Of a DNA stretch of 9,518 bases, positions 1 to 6,863 are shown one piece after another (positions within the stretch are counted from its first letter, which is position 1; each line of letters opens with the position of its first letter). This stretch comes from an uncultured Polaromonas sp. (lineage in GTDB: Bacteria > Pseudomonadota > Gammaproteobacteria > Burkholderiales > Burkholderiaceae). The notes beneath the pieces were generated by a model. The model saw only the letters and a program-made list of their open reading frames with translations. It was not told the origin of the DNA and did no database searches. The DNA lies in the NCBI GenBank assembly GCA_946479075.1, contig CAMLDT010000135.1, forward strand, positions 1-9,518. Direction: 5' to 3'. Position numbers and translations under genes: made by a program.

Positions 1-40
1 GATTGAAGTCGGCGGTCTGGATGCTGACGCGCTCCGCCAT
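1..40 (-). CDS. moaE: Molybdopterin synthase catalytic subunit MoaE, N-terminal fragment (cut by window edge)
   Basis: Only the first 13 codons are inside the window, reading MAERVSIQTADFN on the minus strand from an ATG at 40-38. MoaE is the large subunit of molybdopterin synthase. It uses the thiocarboxylated C-terminus of MoaD to add the dithiolene sulfurs to precursor Z (cPMP) in the cytoplasm. The assignment rests on this short N-terminus, which fits MoaE proteins of related betaproteobacteria as I recall them, and on position: the start lies one base after the moaD stop codon (TGA-C-ATG), so the two subunits are probably translationally coupled. The fragment alone would not be diagnostic. 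Confidence 0.75.
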   Translation of the reverse strand, partial: MAERVSIQTADFN

Positions 41-41
41 G

Positions 42-293
42 TCAGCCCCCCGTCACCGGCGGAAAAAACGCAACCTCGGCCTTGTGAGCGAGCGCTGCCG
101 ATTCATCCACCATGACCTGGTCGAGCGCCATGCGCACTGCCTTGCCGCGCGCCAGTGCCTCGGCATAGGGCGCGCCGCGCGTGATCAGTTCATCACGCAA
201 GCCGGCCAGCGTGGTGGCGGCGGTGTCGATCTGCTCGCTGCCCTGCCCGATGGCTTCGCGGATGGACGCAAAGTATTTGACCGTGATTTTCAT
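42..293 (-). CDS. moaD: Molybdopterin synthase sulfur carrier subunit MoaD
   Basis: This 83-residue protein has a ubiquitin-like beta-grasp fold and is the small subunit of molybdopterin synthase. Its C-terminal glycine is adenylated by MoeB and converted to a thiocarboxylate, which donates sulfur to cPMP in complex with MoaE. The sequence shows the typical MoaD start (MKITVKYFASIREAIG), the family length of about 80 residues, and the essential C-terminal Gly-Gly at residues 82-83, preceded by the usual FFPPVTGG ending. The start ATG lies 17 nt after the moeA stop, with a modest purine-rich GAAAGA upstream. It sits last but one in the visible mobB-moeA-moaD-moaE run, so all four genes serve molybdenum cofactor assembly. 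Confidence 0.95.
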   Translation of the reverse strand: MKITVKYFASIREAIGQGSEQIDTAATTLAGLRDELITRGAPYAEALARGKAVRMALDQVMVDESAALAHKAEVAFFPPVTGG

Positions 294-310
294 GGCAGGT
301 CTTTCGGCCT

Positions 311-1564
311 TCAGGCCAGCAGCGCGGAGAACGGCAGGAACTGCACCGTATCACCGTGGCGAATGGTCTGACCGGCCGGGTTGTCGATCACGCCGTCGCC
401 CCACACCGCCGAAGTCAGCACGCCCGAGCTCTGGTTATTGAAGAGGTCGAGGCCGCCCTCACTGTTGCGCCGCACGCGCAAAAACTCGCGGCGCTTGTCC
501 CCCTTGGCCAGGGTGAAATGCGCGGGAAGCGCGATGGACCGGGACGCAACATCCGCCACGCCCTGCAGCTTCAGCAAAAACGGCCGCACCAGCACCAGAA
601 AGGTCAGGAAGCTGGACACCGGGTTGCCAGGCAGGCCCATGAAGTGGGCATTGCCGACCCGGCCATAGGCAAAAGGCTTGCCGGGCTTCATGGCAATTTG
701 CCAGAGGTCCAGCGTGCCGAGCTGCTGCACGGCCGGCTTGATGTGGTCTTCCTCGCCGACCGACACACCGCCGCTGGTCAGGATCAGGTCGTGGCTGGCG
801 GCCGCACTGCGCAGCGCGTCCAGTGTGGCCGCACGTTGGTCCGGCACGATGCCCAGGTCGGTCACTTCGCAGCCCAGGCGGAGCAGCAAGGCTCGCAGGA
901 AAAAACGGTTGGAGTTGTAGATCGCGCCGGGCCGCATCTGCGCCGGCGGCACATCGCCGGGCATCACCAGCTCGTCGCCGGTGGAAAACAGCGCCACCCG
1001 CGGCTTCTTGGCCACCTGCAGCCGGTCCATGCCAATACTGGCCGCCAGCCCAAGCGCAGCGGGCGTGAGGCGCTCTCCTTTTGAGAGCACCGTGGCGCCG
1101 CGTGTGACGTCTTCGCCGGCGCGGCGTATCCACTGGCCGGGTTTCGGAAGCTGCAACACACGGACAAAACCCTCGCGGTCCGCGAGCGGCTCGCAGTCTT
1201 CCTGCATCACCACCGCATCGGCGCCGGCGGGGACCGGCGCCCCGGTGAAAATACGCGCAACCGTGCCGGGCTCCAGCGGGCTGCCGCTGCTGCCGGCCGG
1301 AATGCGCTGCGACACCTTCAGCACCACACCTTCGTCGGACAGCTCGGCGCTGCGCACCGCGTAGCCGTCCATGGAGCTGTTGTCCTCGGGTGGCACCTGC
1401 AGGGCCGACACCACATCGGCGGCCAGCACGCGGCCATCGGCGTCAAAGGTGGAGACACTGTCGCTGCCGGCCAGCGGCACCGCGTGGACCAGCAGTTCGG
1501 CCAGCGCGTCGTCGAGCGAACGCAGCGGCGGGCGGGCGGCAGAAGCGGTGGGCGCAGTGTTCAT
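311..1564 (-). CDS. moeA: Molybdopterin molybdenumtransferase MoeA
   Basis: MoeA inserts molybdate into adenylated molybdopterin to give active Mo-cofactor. The 417-residue length matches the family (about 400-420). Visible family motifs, in order, are DNSSMDGYAV at 61-70 (active-site loop), IFTGAPVPAGADAVVMQED at about 105-123, FSTGDELV at 193-200, TSGGVSVGEEDH at 263-274 (the MoCF/MogA-like domain with the acidic residues used in metal insertion), KPGKPFAYG at 293-301 and GLPGNPVSS at 310-318. The C-terminal domain IV follows from about residue 335. The ATG overlaps the mobB stop as ATGA (4-nt overlap), which fixes the start and implies coupling. Gene order and overlap support joint expression with mobB, moaD and moaE. 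Confidence 0.97.
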   Translation of the reverse strand: MNTAPTASAARPPLRSLDDALAELLVHAVPLAGSDSVSTFDADGRVLAADVVSALQVPPEDNSSMDGYAVRSAELSDEGVVLKVSQRIPAGSSGSPLEPGTVARIFTGAPVPAGADAVVMQEDCEPLADREGFVRVLQLPKPGQWIRRAGEDVTRGATVLSKGERLTPAALGLAASIGMDRLQVAKKPRVALFSTGDELVMPGDVPPAQMRPGAIYNSNRFFLRALLLRLGCEVTDLGIVPDQRAATLDALRSAAASHDLILTSGGVSVGEEDHIKPAVQQLGTLDLWQIAMKPGKPFAYGRVGNAHFMGLPGNPVSSFLTFLVLVRPFLLKLQGVADVASRSIALPAHFTLAKGDKRREFLRVRRNSEGGLDLFNNQSSGVLTSAVWGDGVIDNPAGQTIRHGDTVQFLPFSALLA

Positions 1565-2103
1565 GTCGTCATGAGGTACAGATCAGCGTTGTAGGCAAAC
1601 CGGTCCTGATTCTCGACCAGCCACTGTGCCACGGCGTCAGGATCGTTCAAATCCAGCACCGGCCTCAGGGTGGTTTCCGGGAGCTGCGCCGCAGAGTCGG
1701 TGGCAATGGCCACCACAAAATCGTCGTCCGGGTAACGCGCCGGCTTGCCGGACTCGGCGCGCCAGACCTCGACCTTGAGCAGATCGCTGTTCTTGAAACC
1801 CTCGACCAGCACCCAGTCCACGCCTTCGTACAGCTCGGCGATCAGGTGATGCACCGTCAGTGCCGCGGGCTGCTCGAATTCGCGCATCAGCGCCAGCCGG
1901 TTGCTGGAAGCCACCACCACCTCGAAGGCGCCGGCCTGGCGATGGCGGTGCGTGTCCTTGCCGGGGTGGTCGATGTCGAAATTGTGGTGCGCGTGTTTGA
2001 CGACGGAGACCCGCAGCCCGCGCAGCTTGAGCGCCGGAATCAGGCCCTCGACCAGCGTTGTTTTACCCGAGCCGGAATAGCCGGCGAATGCAACCACGTT
2101 CAT
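1561..2103 (-). CDS. mobB: Molybdopterin-guanine dinucleotide biosynthesis adaptor MobB
   Basis: MobB is a P-loop GTP-binding protein that assists MobA in forming the guanine dinucleotide form of the molybdenum cofactor. The 180-residue protein starts MNVVAFAGYSGSGKTT with the Walker A P-loop at 8-16. It has the MobB signature VKHAHHNFDIDHPGKDTHRH from residue 35, rich in His and Asp, and the Walker B-like VLVEGFK at 98-104. The length is normal. The start ATG at 2103-2101 is preceded at 7 nt by GGTGGAAG (2118-2111), a reasonable ribosome binding site. It is the first Mo-cofactor gene after the 78-nt gap behind thrC and may have its own promoter or be read through from thrC. Its stop overlaps the moeA start. 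Confidence 0.95.
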   Translation of the reverse strand: MNVVAFAGYSGSGKTTLVEGLIPALKLRGLRVSVVKHAHHNFDIDHPGKDTHRHRQAGAFEVVVASSNRLALMREFEQPAALTVHHLIAELYEGVDWVLVEGFKNSDLLKVEVWRAESGKPARYPDDDFVVAIATDSAAQLPETTLRPVLDLNDPDAVAQWLVENQDRFAYNADLYLMTT

Positions 2104-2128
2104 ACAACAGCTTCCACCGATTCTGGTT

Positions 2129-2178
2129 TGCTATCAATCCAATAGCTGCTCACCCAACCCCCGCGGGGGCTGGAGGCC
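2129..2178. repeat. Short interspersed repeat, intergenic copy between thrC and mobB
   Basis: This 50-nt block has GGCC at one end and GCTAT-N7-ATAGC (an inverted pair, 2130-2145) at the other. Read on the minus strand it aligns without gaps to 7828-7877 inside the PIN-PhoH gene. 29 of 50 positions are identical, concentrated at both ends (GGCC-CCAGCCC and A-GCAGCTAT...AGCA). I recall similar elements with a GCTATnnnnATAGC core and a GGCC(T/C)CCAGC end as frequent intergenic repeats in Comamonadaceae. The middle here is replaced by a self-complementary 12-mer, CCCCCGCGGGGG (2158-2169). The element fills most of the 78-nt gap and runs up to the thrC stop codon. It could fold in RNA, but there is no U-run, so I do not call it a terminator. 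Confidence 0.65.
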
Positions 2179-2181
2179 GAT

Positions 2182-3624
2182 TTAATGCACATTTTCCGCG
2201 ATGTAGGCCTTCACCAGCGCTGCATCGGCCGGCATCACCTGCACGCGCTTGGGCAGGGCTTCAATGCCTTCAAACTTCGCGGGGCGGTCCGGCAGGCGGC
2301 CCAGCGCCTCTTGTATCGTCTCGGCAAACTTGATCGGCAAGGCGGTTTCCAGCACCACCATGGGCACGCCGGGCTGCAGGTGCTGGCGTGCCACCTTGAG
2401 CCCGTCGGCCGTGTGCGTGTCAATCATGGTGCCGAAGCGGTTCCAGGTCTCCCGAATGGTGTCCAGCCGGTCGGCGTGGGTGCTTTTGCCGCTGGCAAAA
2501 CCGTAGTGCTTTGCGGCCGACTGGAAAACCGGGTCGGCACTCAGGTCGAACCGCCCCTGCGTTGACAACTGCGAACCAAACAGCCCGGCCACACGCGCAG
2601 CGTCGCGGCCCAGCAGGTCGAACACAAAACGCTCGAAGTTGGAGGCCTTGGAAATGTCCATGGACGGGCTGGAGGTTTCATGCGTGTCGGCGCTGGCCCG
2701 CACGCGGTAAACGCCGGTGCGGAAGAACTCGTCGAGCACATCGTTTTCGTTGGTCGCCACCACCAGTTTTTCAATCGGCAGACCCATCATGCGCGCCACG
2801 TGGCCGGCGCAGACATTGCCGAAGTTGCCGGACGGCACGGTGAAGCTGACTTTGCCCGCGCCTGTGGCTGCGGTAGCCTGGAAATAACCTGCGAAGTAGT
2901 AGACGACTTGCGCCATCAACCGCGCCCAGTTGATCGAGTTGACCGTGCCGATGCGGTACTTGCGCTTGAAGTCCAGGTCGTTGGAGACCGCCTTGACGAT
3001 GTCCTGGCAATCGTCGAACACGCCTTCGAGCGCCAGGTTGTGGATGTTGGCGTCCTGCAGGCTGAACATCTGCGCCTGCTGGAAAGGGCTCATGCGGCCG
3101 TGCGGCGAGGTCATGAAGACGCGCACGCCCTTTTTGCCGCGCATGGCGTATTCGGCCGCGCTGCCGGTGTCGCCGCTGGTCGCGCCCAGGATGTTGAGTT
3201 CTTCGCCGCGGCGCGCCAGTTCGTACTCGAACAGGTTGCCCAGCAGCTGCATCGCCATGTCCTTGAAGGCCAGCGTCGGGCCGTTGGACAAGGCTTCGAG
3301 ATACAGATCCGTTCGTGCTGAGCGTGTCGAAGCATCTTCGAGCTTGCGCAGCGGGACAATCTCTGTCGTGCCGAACACCTCTTCGGTGTAAGTCTTCTCG
3401 CAGATGGCTTTCAGGTCGGCTTTGGGAATGTCGTCGATGTACAGCGACAACACCTCAAACGCCAGGCTGGCATAGGGCAGCTTGCGCCACTTCTCCAGCG
3501 TGCCGGCATCGACCTGCGGGTAGGTCTCAGGCAGGTAAAGCCCGCCATCGGGCGCCAGGCCTTCGAGCAGGATTTCGCAGAAGCGTTTGCGGTCGGTGTG
3601 GCCTCTTGTCGAAAGGTAAAGCAT
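2182..3624 (-). CDS. thrC: Threonine synthase (PLP-dependent), with an 8-residue insertion
   Basis: Threonine synthase converts O-phosphohomoserine to L-threonine and phosphate with PLP, the last step of threonine synthesis. The 480-residue protein begins MLYLSTRGHTDRKRFCEILL, the usual N-terminus of the long proteobacterial ThrC class. LSNGPTLAFKDMAMQLLGN carries the PLP lysine at K121. GATSGDTGSAA lies at 147-157 and SGNFGN (cofactor phosphate pocket) at 265-270. An in-frame upstream extension to 3723 exists but lies inside hom and lacks homology, so I use the ATG at 3624. That ATG overlaps the hom stop by one base (TAATG) and has a strong AAGGAGG 10 nt upstream. Residues 98-105 (ASTRSART) interrupt what is normally a continuous KLED-LYLEALSNGP stretch; see the repeat at 3309-3335. 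The reading frame is intact, so the enzyme is probably functional. Confidence 0.97.
   Translation of the reverse strand: MLYLSTRGHTDRKRFCEILLEGLAPDGGLYLPETYPQVDAGTLEKWRKLPYASLAFEVLSLYIDDIPKADLKAICEKTYTEEVFGTTEIVPLRKLEDASTRSARTDLYLEALSNGPTLAFKDMAMQLLGNLFEYELARRGEELNILGATSGDTGSAAEYAMRGKKGVRVFMTSPHGRMSPFQQAQMFSLQDANIHNLALEGVFDDCQDIVKAVSNDLDFKRKYRIGTVNSINWARLMAQVVYYFAGYFQATAATGAGKVSFTVPSGNFGNVCAGHVARMMGLPIEKLVVATNENDVLDEFFRTGVYRVRASADTHETSSPSMDISKASNFERFVFDLLGRDAARVAGLFGSQLSTQGRFDLSADPVFQSAAKHYGFASGKSTHADRLDTIRETWNRFGTMIDTHTADGLKVARQHLQPGVPMVVLETALPIKFAETIQEALGRLPDRPAKFEGIEALPKRVQVMPADAALVKAYIAENVH
3309..3335. repeat. Short interspersed repeat element captured in frame within thrC
   Basis: On the plus strand this reads CCGTTCGTGCTGAGCGTGTC followed by GAAGCAT. 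It is a near-exact copy of a short repeat that I know, from memory, to be scattered through many proteobacterial genomes (core TTCGTGCTGAGC-TGTCGAA, with imperfect inverted ends TTCG/CGAA). In thrC it encodes residues 98-105 (24 nt, 3310-3333). It is flanked on both sides by the same codon GAT (D97 and D106), as if 24 nt had been inserted with a 3-nt target duplication or by template switching. The inserted length is a multiple of three, so the frame is kept. Confidence 0.7.
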
Positions 3625-4946
3625 TAAGCCAGCTCCTCCTTGCGGATGCGTGTGATCGGCGACAGCACGGTCGGCAGAGCCTGCATCTGCGCCAGCGCAC
3701 CGTTCATCTTCGCTTCCACACAATCGTGCGTCAGGATGATCAGGTCGGTGTGGGTCGAGCCTTCGCCACCCACCTCGTCGGCTTCGCGCTGCAGCACGGC
3801 GTCGATGCTGATCCCGGCGTCGGCCAGGATGCCGGTGACTTTGGCCAGCACGCCGGCCTCGTCAGCGACGTTCAGGCGCAGGTAATAACTGGTCACCACC
3901 TCACCCATGGGCAACACCGGCATGTCGCTCAGCGACTGCGGCTGAAAAGCCAGGTGCGGCACGCGCTGCGCGGCATCGGCGCCGTGCAGGCGGGTGATGT
4001 CCACCAGGTCGGCAATCACCGCGCTGGCGGTCGGCTCGCTGCCGGCGCCCTTGCCGTAATACAGCGTGGTGCCCACCGCGTCGGCCTGCACCACCACCGC
4101 GTTCATCGCGCCCTCGACATTGGCGATCAGGCGCTTGGCCGGCACCAGCGCCGGGTGCACACGCAGCTCGATGCCGGTGGCGGTTTTCTTGGTGATGCCC
4201 AGCAGCTTGATGCGGTAGCCCAACTGCTCGGCGTAGCGGAAGTCCTGCGCGCCCAGCTTCGTGATGCCCTCGACATAAGCCTTGTCGAACTGCACCGGAA
4301 TGCCGAAGGCAATCGCCGACATCAGCGTGGCCTTGTGCGCGGCGTCCACACCTTCGATGTCGAAGGTCGGGTCGGCTTCGGCGTAACCCAGGCGCTGCGC
4401 TTCTTTCAGCACCACGTCGAAGTCCAGGCCCTTGTCGCGCATCTCGCTCAAGATGAAGTTGGTGGTGCCGTTGATGATGCCGGCGATCCACTGGATGCGG
4501 TTGGCGGTCAAGCCCTCACGCAGCGCCTTGATGATGGGAATGCCGCCGGCCACGGCCGCTTCAAAGGCCACCATCACACCCTTGCGATGCGCCGCCGCAA
4601 AAATTTCGGTGCCGTGTACCGCCAGCAAGGCCTTGTTGGCGGTGACCACGTGTTTGCCGGCTTCAATCGCTTCCAGCACCAGGGCTTTGGCAATGCCGTA
4701 GCCGCCGATCAGCTCGACCACGATGTCGATGTCAGGGTTGGCAATCACCTTGCGTGCGTCGTCCACGACCGTGATGCCGGCACCGGCGGCGGCCTGTGCG
4801 CGTACGGTGTCCAGGTCGGCCACCATGGCAATCTCAATGCTGCGGCCGGCGCGGCGGAAGATTTCTTCCTGGTTGCGCTTGAGCACGGTAAAAACCCCGC
4901 TGCCCACGGTGCCCATGCCCAGCAGGCCTACCTTGATCGGTTTCAT
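3624..4946 (-). CDS. hom: Homoserine dehydrogenase with C-terminal ACT domain
   Basis: It reduces aspartate semialdehyde to homoserine with NAD(P)H, the branch point to threonine and methionine. From MKPIKV the protein is 440 residues. The Rossmann dinucleotide motif GLLGMGTVGSGV lies at 7-18. The TANK motif has the conserved K105, and GIINGTTNFIL lies at 157-167. LGYAEADPTFDIEGVDAAHK, with the second conserved lysine K205, is at about 186-205. An ACT domain (SYYLRLNVADEAGVLAKV, from 353) typically gives threonine feedback inhibition. It is a monofunctional enzyme with no aspartokinase domain. The start is uncertain. ATG 4946 matches relatives, but ATG 4967 and GTG 4985 are in frame, and GTG 4985 overlaps the alaA stop as GTGA. 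None has a clear Shine-Dalgarno sequence. The stop overlaps the thrC start. Confidence 0.95.
   Translation of the reverse strand: MKPIKVGLLGMGTVGSGVFTVLKRNQEEIFRRAGRSIEIAMVADLDTVRAQAAAGAGITVVDDARKVIANPDIDIVVELIGGYGIAKALVLEAIEAGKHVVTANKALLAVHGTEIFAAAHRKGVMVAFEAAVAGGIPIIKALREGLTANRIQWIAGIINGTTNFILSEMRDKGLDFDVVLKEAQRLGYAEADPTFDIEGVDAAHKATLMSAIAFGIPVQFDKAYVEGITKLGAQDFRYAEQLGYRIKLLGITKKTATGIELRVHPALVPAKRLIANVEGAMNAVVVQADAVGTTLYYGKGAGSEPTASAVIADLVDITRLHGADAAQRVPHLAFQPQSLSDMPVLPMGEVVTSYYLRLNVADEAGVLAKVTGILADAGISIDAVLQREADEVGGEGSTHTDLIILTHDCVEAKMNGALAQMQALPTVLSPITRIRKEELA
3635..3641 (-). promoter_or_regulatory. Strong ribosome binding site for thrC inside the hom 3' end
   Basis: The minus strand carries AAGGAGG ten bases before the thrC ATG, within the last codons of hom (the IRKEELA end). 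It decides the thrC start at 3624 over the longer open frame, and it supports translational coupling of hom and thrC across the one-base stop/start overlap. Confidence 0.8.
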
Positions 4947-4981
4947 AGTCGTCGGTGTCAATGTCATGTTGTTGGTTCGGC

Positions 4982-6238
4982 TCACTTGATCAGTTCAGCG
5001 GCTGGCGCGGCGGCGGGCCGCACCGCATTCCGGCGGCTTTCCAGGAATTTGGCGATGCGGTTGATCGCCTCGCGCAGGTCTTCCTCATGCGGCAGGAACA
5101 CGATGCGGAAATGGTCGGGCGCCGCCCAGTTAAAGCCGGTGCCCTGCACCAGCATCACCTTGGTTTCCTTGAGCAGCTCCAGGAAAAACTGCCGGTCATC
5201 GGTGATCGGGTAGACCTTGGGGTCCAGCCGCGGAAACATGTACAGCGCCGCGCTCGGCTTGACGCAAGTCACACCGGGAATCGCGGTGATCAGTTCATAA
5301 GCCAGGTCGCGCTGGCGGCGCAGGCGCCCACCCTCACCCGTGAGGTCGTTGATGCTCTGATAACCACCCAGCGCGGTCTGGACGGCCCACTGGCCCGGCA
5401 CGTTGGAGCACAGCTTCATGTTGGCCAGCATGTTCAGGCCTTCGATGTAATCCTGCGCCTGCTTCTTGGGGCCGGACACCACCAGCCAGCCCGCGCGATA
5501 ACCGCAGGACCGGTAGCTCTTGGACAGCGAGTTGAAAGTCAAGGTCAACACGTCGGTGGAGAGGCTGGCCAGCGCCGTGTGTTTCACGCCGTCGTACAGC
5601 ACCTTGTCGTAAACCTCGTCGGCCAGCAGCACCAGGCCGTGTTCGCGTGCAATCGCCACGATGCCCTTGAGCAGTTCGTCGGAATACAGGGCGCCGGTCG
5701 GGTTGTTCGGGTTGATGACGACGATGCCCTTGGTCTTGGGCGTGATCTTGGCGCGGATATCGGCCAGGTCCGGCATCCAGCCGTTGGCCTCGTCGCACAG
5801 GTAATGCACCGGCGTGCCGCCCGACAGGCTGGTGGAAGCCGTCCACAGCGGGTAGTCGGGGGCCGGCAGCAGCAATTCGTCGCCGTCATCGAGCAGCGCG
5901 TTGGTGGCCATGGCAATCAATTCGCTGGCGCCGTTGCCGAGGTAAATGTCATCCAGCACCACACCCTTGATGCCCTGCTTTTGCGTCTCGTGCATCACCG
6001 CCTTGCGCGCCGCAAAAATACCCTTGCTGTCCGAATATCCCGCCGACGCCGGCAGGTTGCGGATCATGTCCTGCTGGACTTCCTCGGGCGCGTCGAAACC
6101 AAAGGCCGCGAGGTTGCCGAGGTTGAGCTTGATCAGTTTCTGGCCCTCTTCCTCCATCTGCTTGGCGGCGTCCATGATGGGGCCGCGAATGTCATACAGA
6201 ACGTTGGCCAGTTTGGCGGATTTGGTGATCGGTTTCAT
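4982..6238 (-). CDS. alaA: Class I aminotransferase, AlaA/YfbQ type (glutamate-pyruvate transaminase)
   Basis: The 418-residue protein is colinear with E. coli AlaA as I recall it, which makes alanine from pyruvate with glutamate as amino donor. Visible landmarks are KLANVLYDIRGPI at 9-21, GYSDSKGIFAARKA at 67-80, PAPDYPLWTAS at 125-135, NPNNPTG at 176-182, ADEVYDKVLYDG with the PLP-contacting D207, SLSKSYR with the PLP lysine K240, and FRIVFLP with the carboxylate-binding R378. The frame is open upstream to 6541, but homology begins at MKPITKSAKL, so the ATG at 6238 is chosen. Two small departures from E. coli are GNLAAFGF instead of GNPAPFGF at 41-48 and an Ala/Pro-rich tail (about 402-418). 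Its stop touches a possible GTG start of hom, so it probably heads the amino-acid operon. Substrate choice beyond alanine is not readable from sequence. Confidence 0.93.
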   Translation of the reverse strand: MKPITKSAKLANVLYDIRGPIMDAAKQMEEEGQKLIKLNLGNLAAFGFDAPEEVQQDMIRNLPASAGYSDSKGIFAARKAVMHETQKQGIKGVVLDDIYLGNGASELIAMATNALLDDGDELLLPAPDYPLWTASTSLSGGTPVHYLCDEANGWMPDLADIRAKITPKTKGIVVINPNNPTGALYSDELLKGIVAIAREHGLVLLADEVYDKVLYDGVKHTALASLSTDVLTLTFNSLSKSYRSCGYRAGWLVVSGPKKQAQDYIEGLNMLANMKLCSNVPGQWAVQTALGGYQSINDLTGEGGRLRRQRDLAYELITAIPGVTCVKPSAALYMFPRLDPKVYPITDDRQFFLELLKETKVMLVQGTGFNWAAPDHFRIVFLPHEEDLREAINRIAKFLESRRNAVRPAAAPAAELIK

Positions 6239-6343
6239 GAAAATCTCAGGAAATGAAGTCGGACCGCGCCGTCTCCCGTGATGACAACCCCACCGGCAAC
6301 GGGTTTGAACCGGGTTGCGACAGCTCGAAAATCGGGCGGAATC

Positions 6344-6349
6344 TATAAT
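6344..6349 (+). promoter_or_regulatory. Candidate -10 box (TATAAT) of the Mth938-domain gene
   Basis: A perfect TATAAT lies in the 201-bp divergent region between alaA (starts at 6238 on minus) and the plus-strand gene at 6440, and would give a leader of about 85 nt. The -35 match is poor: TTGCGA at 6315-6320 is 23 nt away, which is too far, so the promoter may be activator-dependent or the match fortuitous. For alaA I see no convincing promoter on the minus strand. A TTGTCA on that strand near 6280-6290 has no -10 at proper distance. The rest of this intergenic stretch shows nothing I can name. Confidence 0.45.
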
Positions 6350-6439
6350 TTGACCACATAAACCCCCTGTTCCCGCCGGGCCGCCGCGCCCGCTTCTTCG
6401 TCGAAACGTCTCCGAACGCCGCCAACTCCTCACACGCTG

Positions 6440-6841
6440 ATGAAACTGCAACCCGACCGCCTCGACGTCCAGTCCATTCTTGGTTATGGGCCCGGCTGGA
6501 TCGGTCTGGGCAGCCATGGCGTGGCCGAGAAAATTGAGCACAGCGTGGTGATCGGTTCACGAGGCGAAAAGTTCGACTGGGCCTGCGAGCGCTTTGAAGA
6601 CCTGACCGAAGCGCACTTTGCCCGGCTCATCGAGAACCGGCCGGAGCTCGTGATCTTCGGCAGCGGCACCCGTTTGCGCTTTCCGCCTCCGGCGTTTTTG
6701 CGCGCCCTGATGGCCGCCCGTATCGGCGTGGAAACCATGGACACCATCGCCGCCTGCCGGACCTACAACATTCTGGCGGGGGAAGGGCGGCACGTGATCG
6801 CAGCGCTGCTGATGGAGGCGCCAGAGGGCGCCGTGAAGTGA
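6440..6841 (+). CDS. Mth938-like domain protein (DUF498/NDUFAF3-like), function unknown in bacteria
   Basis: This 133-residue protein has the single-domain Mth938 fold, recognised by IFGSGTRLRFPPP at 72-84 and by GVETMDTIAACRTYNILAGEGR (96-117), the most conserved part of the family. The N-terminus ends in SVVIGSRGEKFDWACERFEDLT. The human homologue NDUFAF3 is an assembly factor for respiratory complex I. The bacterial role is not established, and nothing in the neighbourhood fixes it. It is cytoplasmic, with no signal peptide or membrane helix. The ATG at 6440 has no clear ribosome binding site, but homology starts close to it. It is followed by bcp after 129 nt and may be cotranscribed with it. 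Confidence 0.88.
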   Translation: MKLQPDRLDVQSILGYGPGWIGLGSHGVAEKIEHSVVIGSRGEKFDWACERFEDLTEAHFARLIENRPELVIFGSGTRLRFPPPAFLRALMAARIGVETMDTIAACRTYNILAGEGRHVIAALLMEAPEGAVK

Positions 6842-6857
6842 CGCTGGGCTTTCGGGG

Positions 6858-6863
6858 TAAAAT
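6858..6863 (+). promoter_or_regulatory. Possible -10 box (TAAAAT) upstream of bcp
   Basis: GGGGTAAAATC lies 17 nt after the Mth938-gene stop and about 107 nt before the bcp ATG. TAAAAT with upstream G's is a common -10 form in this bacterial group, but no good -35 (TTGACA-like) lies 16-18 nt upstream. It is therefore only a weak candidate for a bcp-specific promoter. The remaining 6864-6970 holds a small GGCTC-GCT-GAGCC hairpin (6894-6906) without a T-run. Confidence 0.3.

Noticed and set aside
2158..2169. The GC palindrome CCCCCGCGGGGG as a rho-independent terminator for thrC
   Set aside because: There is no loop and no T-run after it on either strand; it is better read as the middle of the interspersed repeat.
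3625..3723. A longer N-terminus for ThrC starting at 3723
   Set aside because: The 33 extra residues lie within the hom coding region, lack similarity to ThrC, and the strong AAGGAGG sits just before the ATG at 3624.
3315..5213. A 632-codon plus-strand open frame across thrC and hom, extending into alaA
   Set aside because: It is antisense to well-recognised genes, is rich in His/Gln/Arg/Gly as GC-rich shadow frames are, and resembles no protein family I know.
4955..6256. A 433-codon plus-strand open frame opposite alaA
   Set aside because: It is complementary to a clear aminotransferase and its composition is that of an antisense shadow frame.
6350..6355. TTGACC as a -35 box for the Mth938-domain gene
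   Set aside because: No -10-like hexamer occurs 16-18 nt downstream; the following sequence is C/G-rich.
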